Positions 7,461-9,329 of a stretch of DNA of 9,329 nucleotides are shown here, in pieces. Position 1 is the stretch's first letter, and every line of letters starts with the position of its first letter. The DNA lies in contig CAIVBF010000066.1 of the NCBI GenBank assembly GCA_903904095.1, forward strand, positions 1-9,329, given 5' to 3'. Origin of the DNA: an uncultured bacterium (GTDB taxonomy: Bacteria; Patescibacteriota; Patescibacteriia; Patescibacteriales; UBA12465). The notes under the pieces are model-generated. The model saw only the letters and a list, made by a program, of their open reading frames with translations, searched no databases and was not told where the DNA came from. A program made the position numbers and the translations under genes.

Positions 7461-7796
7461 ATGTCAGAGAATAAAAAAGAAGAAAAAGACTTTAAACAAA
7501 GAATCAGAATTAAGATCAAGGCTTTTGATCACAAAATTATTGATCAGTCCACAAAAACCATCATTGAAACTATTGAACGTTCTGATGCTAATTTTTTTGG
7601 TCCAATTCCTTTACCGATTGAGAAAAGGAAGTATACGGTTAATAGTTCAACTTTTGTTCACAAGGACGCTCGTCAACAATACGAAATGAGAATACATAAG
7701 CGTATGATTGATATTATTGATCCGACCGCTAAAACTATTGAAGATTTAACGAATTTAAATCTACCAGCAGGGGTTGACGTTGAAATAAAAATGTAG
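7461..7796 (+). CDS. rpsJ: Small-subunit ribosomal protein uS10 (NusE)
   Basis: A complete S10 of 111 residues. S10 belongs to the 30S head and, in other bacteria, also partners NusB in transcription antitermination and links NusG to the ribosome. Conserved parts are RIRIKIKAFDHKIIDQ (14-29), FFGPIPLPIEKRKYTV (45-60), HKDARQQYEMR (67-77) and the end AGVDVEI. A charged N-terminal extension of about 12 residues (MSENKKEEKDFK) makes it slightly longer than the 103 residues of E. coli. The gene follows the tuf terminator-like hairpin by 38 bases and is separated from rplC by an unusually long 208-base spacer. There is no Shine-Dalgarno sequence (AAAAACTAAATT before the ATG). Confidence 0.97.
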   Translation: MSENKKEEKDFKQRIRIKIKAFDHKIIDQSTKTIIETIERSDANFFGPIPLPIEKRKYTVNSSTFVHKDARQQYEMRIHKRMIDIIDPTAKTIEDLTNLNLPAGVDVEIKM

Positions 7797-7802
7797 TAAT
7801 AT
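7774..7802 (+). promoter_or_regulatory. Possible internal promoter at the rpsJ 3' end, facing rplC
   Basis: TTGACG (7774-7779, 5 of 6 to the -35 consensus), a 17-base spacer and TAATAT (7797-7802, 4 of 6 to the -10 consensus). Transcripts would begin near 7809 and carry a leader of about 195 bases containing all the structures described upstream of rplC. The -35 lies in codons for the conserved VDV of S10, so the match could be accidental. Confidence 0.35.
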
Positions 7803-7818
7803 AAATAAGTAATATTTA

Positions 7819-7967
7819 TTTAGCTTATAGAGGGAGAAAATAACTCTTGAACAAGAAAGTGTTTGCCCCAAAGTTAGCTAAAATTAGGAGGTAAACCGGT
7901 TTTAAAAAATTATAACAATAGAAAGTAATAATAATTCTTTATTGTTTTGTTTTTTGGCAACTGGTTT
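7819..7967 (+). promoter_or_regulatory. Structured rplC leader with antiterminator-like pairing
   Basis: The 208-base spacer between rpsJ and rplC holds several complementary segments. TTTAGCT (7819-7825) pairs perfectly with AGCTAAA (7876-7882), enclosing a region with further short pairings, such as TCTT with AAGA around GAAC near 7845-7856. Further on, AAACCGGTT (7893-7901) can form nine pairs, one of them G-U, with AACTGGTTT (7959-7967), which includes the 5' arm of the terminator just before rplC. That pairing and the terminator exclude each other, as in an attenuator. Pairing was done by eye; the controlling signal is unknown. Confidence 0.5.
7847..7894 (+). CDS. Possible 15-residue leader peptide upstream of rplC
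   Basis: A short frame from TTG, reading MNKKVFAPKLAKIRR and ending in TAA. AGGGAG (7831-7836) lies ten bases before the TTG, a plausible though distant Shine-Dalgarno sequence in a window where almost no gene has one. The final two codons before the stop are AGG AGG, and the stop codon abuts the proposed antiterminator strand (7893-7901). A ribosome on this frame would also disrupt the 7819-7825/7876-7882 helix. A frame this short can easily arise by chance, and the TTG start weakens it. Confidence 0.22.
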   Translation: MNKKVFAPKLAKIRR

Positions 7968-7989
7968 CTAAGCCAGTTTTTGTTTTTTT
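7959..7989 (+). terminator. Intrinsic terminator or attenuator just upstream of rplC
   Basis: AACTGG (7959-7964) pairs with CCAGTT (7973-7978), and T-G and T-A pairs extend the stem inward. It is followed by TTTTTGTTTTTTT, the best U-run on the plus strand of this window. It ends only 15 bases before the rplC ATG and 2 bases before the rplC Shine-Dalgarno sequence, so it cannot simply be the end of the upstream unit: rplC and rplD must be transcribed through it or start beyond it. No promoter fits in the 15 bases, so conditional readthrough is the better explanation. Confidence 0.75.
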
Positions 7990-8004
7990 AAGGAAGAAAA
8001 TTAT

Positions 8005-8781
8005 ATGAAATTTATAAGCGGAAAAAAATTACAAATGACTCAAATTTGGGTTGACGATAAGGTCCTTGGTGTAACAGCCGTTGCCGCCGGTCCTTGTGTT
8101 ATTACTCAGATTAAGAATGCTAAACGCGATGGCTATGAAGCTTTGCAATTAGCTTACGGAACTCGTAAAGAGAAAAATATTAATAAACCGCAATTAGGTC
8201 AATTTAAAGAAGCTGGCGTTAAACCGACTCATGTTAGAGAATTTAGATTAAAAGAAGCATCTGATTTAAAGATTGGCGATACTGTTACTGTCGGTACCTT
8301 TGCCGTTGGGGACGTTATTAATGTTACCGGTACTTCTAAGGGTAAGGGTTTTGCCGGTGTTGTTAAACGTCATCATTTTCATGGTTTTAGAAAAACTCAT
8401 GGTAATAAAGATCAAGAAAGAATGCCTGGGTCTATCGGTCCAAAAGGTCCGGCTCATGTTTTTAAAGGAACAAGAATGGGCGGTCGTATGGGCGGAGAAA
8501 GAGTTACTACTACAAATTTAGAGATTGCTTCAATTGATGAAGAAAACAATATTTTATTTATTAAAGGAGCTGTACCGGGAGCGATTAATGGCTTTGTAAC
8601 AATAAGCGGTAATGGCGAATTAAAAGTAAATTTAAAAAAAGAAGTTAAGGCTGAAGTTGTTGAAGAAAAAGTAGCTGATATTGCTGCTAGTGAAGAAGCG
8701 GCTGTGACCGAAGTTGTAAAAGAAACCGCCGAAGCAATTAACGAAGAAGTAAAAGAAGAAACTAAAGAAGAGGCTAAATAA
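8005..8781 (+). CDS. rplC: Large-subunit ribosomal protein uL3 with acidic C-terminal tail
   Basis: L3 is an early assembly protein of the 50S subunit whose loop reaches towards the peptidyl-transferase centre. Residues 1-211 match the family: MKFISGKKLQMTQIW, VTGTSKGKGFAGVVKRHHF (107-125), PGSIGPKGPAHVFKGTRMGGRMGGERVT (141-168) and FIKGAVPG (185-192). The glutamine methylated by PrmB in E. coli (Gln150) is glycine here, as in many bacteria. The protein is 258 residues, against 209 in E. coli. The extra part (212-258) is rich in Glu, Ala, Val and Lys with about 16 acidic and 7 basic residues, probably helical or disordered and very unlike a normal rRNA-binding tail. The start has AGGAAG (7991-7996) eight bases upstream, the only clear Shine-Dalgarno-like site before a known gene in this window. 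Confidence 0.97.
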   Translation: MKFISGKKLQMTQIWVDDKVLGVTAVAAGPCVITQIKNAKRDGYEALQLAYGTRKEKNINKPQLGQFKEAGVKPTHVREFRLKEASDLKIGDTVTVGTFAVGDVINVTGTSKGKGFAGVVKRHHFHGFRKTHGNKDQERMPGSIGPKGPAHVFKGTRMGGRMGGERVTTTNLEIASIDEENNILFIKGAVPGAINGFVTISGNGELKVNLKKEVKAEVVEEKVADIAASEEAAVTEVVKETAEAINEEVKEETKEEAK

Positions 8782-8808
8782 TTAGCTAAAGATTTTAAAA
8801 TAAAAGAT

Positions 8809-9329
8809 ATGTCATTAAAGATAAAAGTCTACAATAAATCCGCCGAGCTTGTTAAAGAAATTGACTTAGCGGCAAAAGTTTTTGCTGTTAAGGCCAATAG
8901 CGAGTTACTGCACCAGGCAATGATTGCTCAGCGCGCTAATGAACGTCAAGTTTTAGCTCATACGAAAGATAGAAGTGAAGTTTCTGGCGGCGGTAAAAAA
9001 CCTTGGAAACAAAAGGGAACTGGTCGCGCTAGATCCGGTTCAAGCCGTTCTCCTATCTGGATTGGCGGTGGCGTTACTTTTGGTCCAACTAAAGATCGTA
9101 ATTTCAAACAGAAGATAAATCAGAAAATGAAACAGAAGGCTATCTTTATGGCTTTATCCGATAAAGTTAATTCCCAGGTCTTTGTTGTTTTAGATAGCTT
9201 ACAATTTACCGAATACAAGACTAAAGATTTTAATAAGTTATTAGATAATTTAGAGAAAAAAGTTTTAAATACTGACAGACGCGATATTTTAATTATTAAT
9301 GAAGCGAAGGAAGAAAAAGTAAAATTCTC
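8809..9329 (+). CDS. rplD: Large-subunit ribosomal protein uL4, 3'-truncated by window edge
   Basis: The first 173 codons of L4, still open at the last base. The protein begins MSLKIKVYNKSAELVKEI. It contains the long rRNA-binding loop that lines the peptide exit tunnel: GGGKKPWKQKGTGRARSGS (60-78) and SPIWIGGGVTFGP (81-93). The globular part follows with KAIFMALSDKV and VFVVLDSLQ. It starts 27 bases after the rplC stop, in the standard S10-operon order, with no Shine-Dalgarno sequence (AAAATAAAAGAT before the ATG). In E. coli L4 controls its own operon by transcription attenuation in the S10 leader; the attenuator-like structure in this window lies after rpsJ instead, so a similar role is only a hypothesis. 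The rest of the gene lies outside the window. Confidence 0.96.
   Translation, partial: MSLKIKVYNKSAELVKEIDLAAKVFAVKANSELLHQAMIAQRANERQVLAHTKDRSEVSGGGKKPWKQKGTGRARSGSSRSPIWIGGGVTFGPTKDRNFKQKINQKMKQKAIFMALSDKVNSQVFVVLDSLQFTEYKTKDFNKLLDNLEKKVLNTDRRDILIINEAKEEKVKF

Noticed and set aside
7883..7901. AGGAGGTAAACCGG resembles the T-box consensus (AGGGTGGNACCGCG)
   Set aside because: The tRNA-end-binding TGGN bulge is not present, no Stem I with a specifier loop can be drawn, and T-boxes are not expected before rplC.

Overview
The window looks like a chromosomal piece of a low-GC bacterium, most probably a member of the Candidate Phyla Radiation (Patescibacteria, Parcubacteria-like). This is an inference from overall style: AT-rich spacers, almost no Shine-Dalgarno sequences, a ComEC without its metallo-beta-lactamase domain, tails on ribosomal proteins, and an unrecognised gene inside the str operon. 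No rRNA is present to confirm it. Stops are eight TAA, two TAG and no TGA among the ten complete or 3'-complete protein genes, and nothing in the conserved proteins suggests TGA recoding.

Layout. Positions 1-1155 hold the 3' part of a comEC-like DNA-uptake channel gene (+), cut by the window edge. A symmetrical terminator (1201-1235) separates it from convergent rpmB (L28, minus strand, 1254-1526). A short M50 site-2 protease gene (+, 1650-2249) diverges from rpmB. From 2262 a good promoter starts a long translation operon, all on the plus strand: rpsL (S12), rpsG (S7), fusA (EF-G), an unrecognised 161-residue gene, tuf (EF-Tu), rpsJ (S10), rplC (L3) and the first 173 codons of rplD (L4), which runs off the right edge. 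This is the str operon joined directly to the start of the S10 operon, so elongation factors and ribosomal proteins are made from one block.

The most interesting material is between the genes. The rpsL leader has a small hairpin with a U-rich tail. A roughly 120-nt imperfect palindrome lies between rpsG and fusA and includes the rpsG stop codon. A GC-rich, apparently three-way-junction RNA sits just upstream of tuf. The 208-nt rpsJ-rplC spacer holds a possible promoter, a possible 15-residue leader peptide, a long-range helix, and a strong intrinsic terminator whose 5' arm can pair instead with an upstream segment. That arrangement reads like a transcription attenuator controlling rplC-rplD and whatever follows. 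All RNA structures were paired by eye, without energy calculations or alignments.
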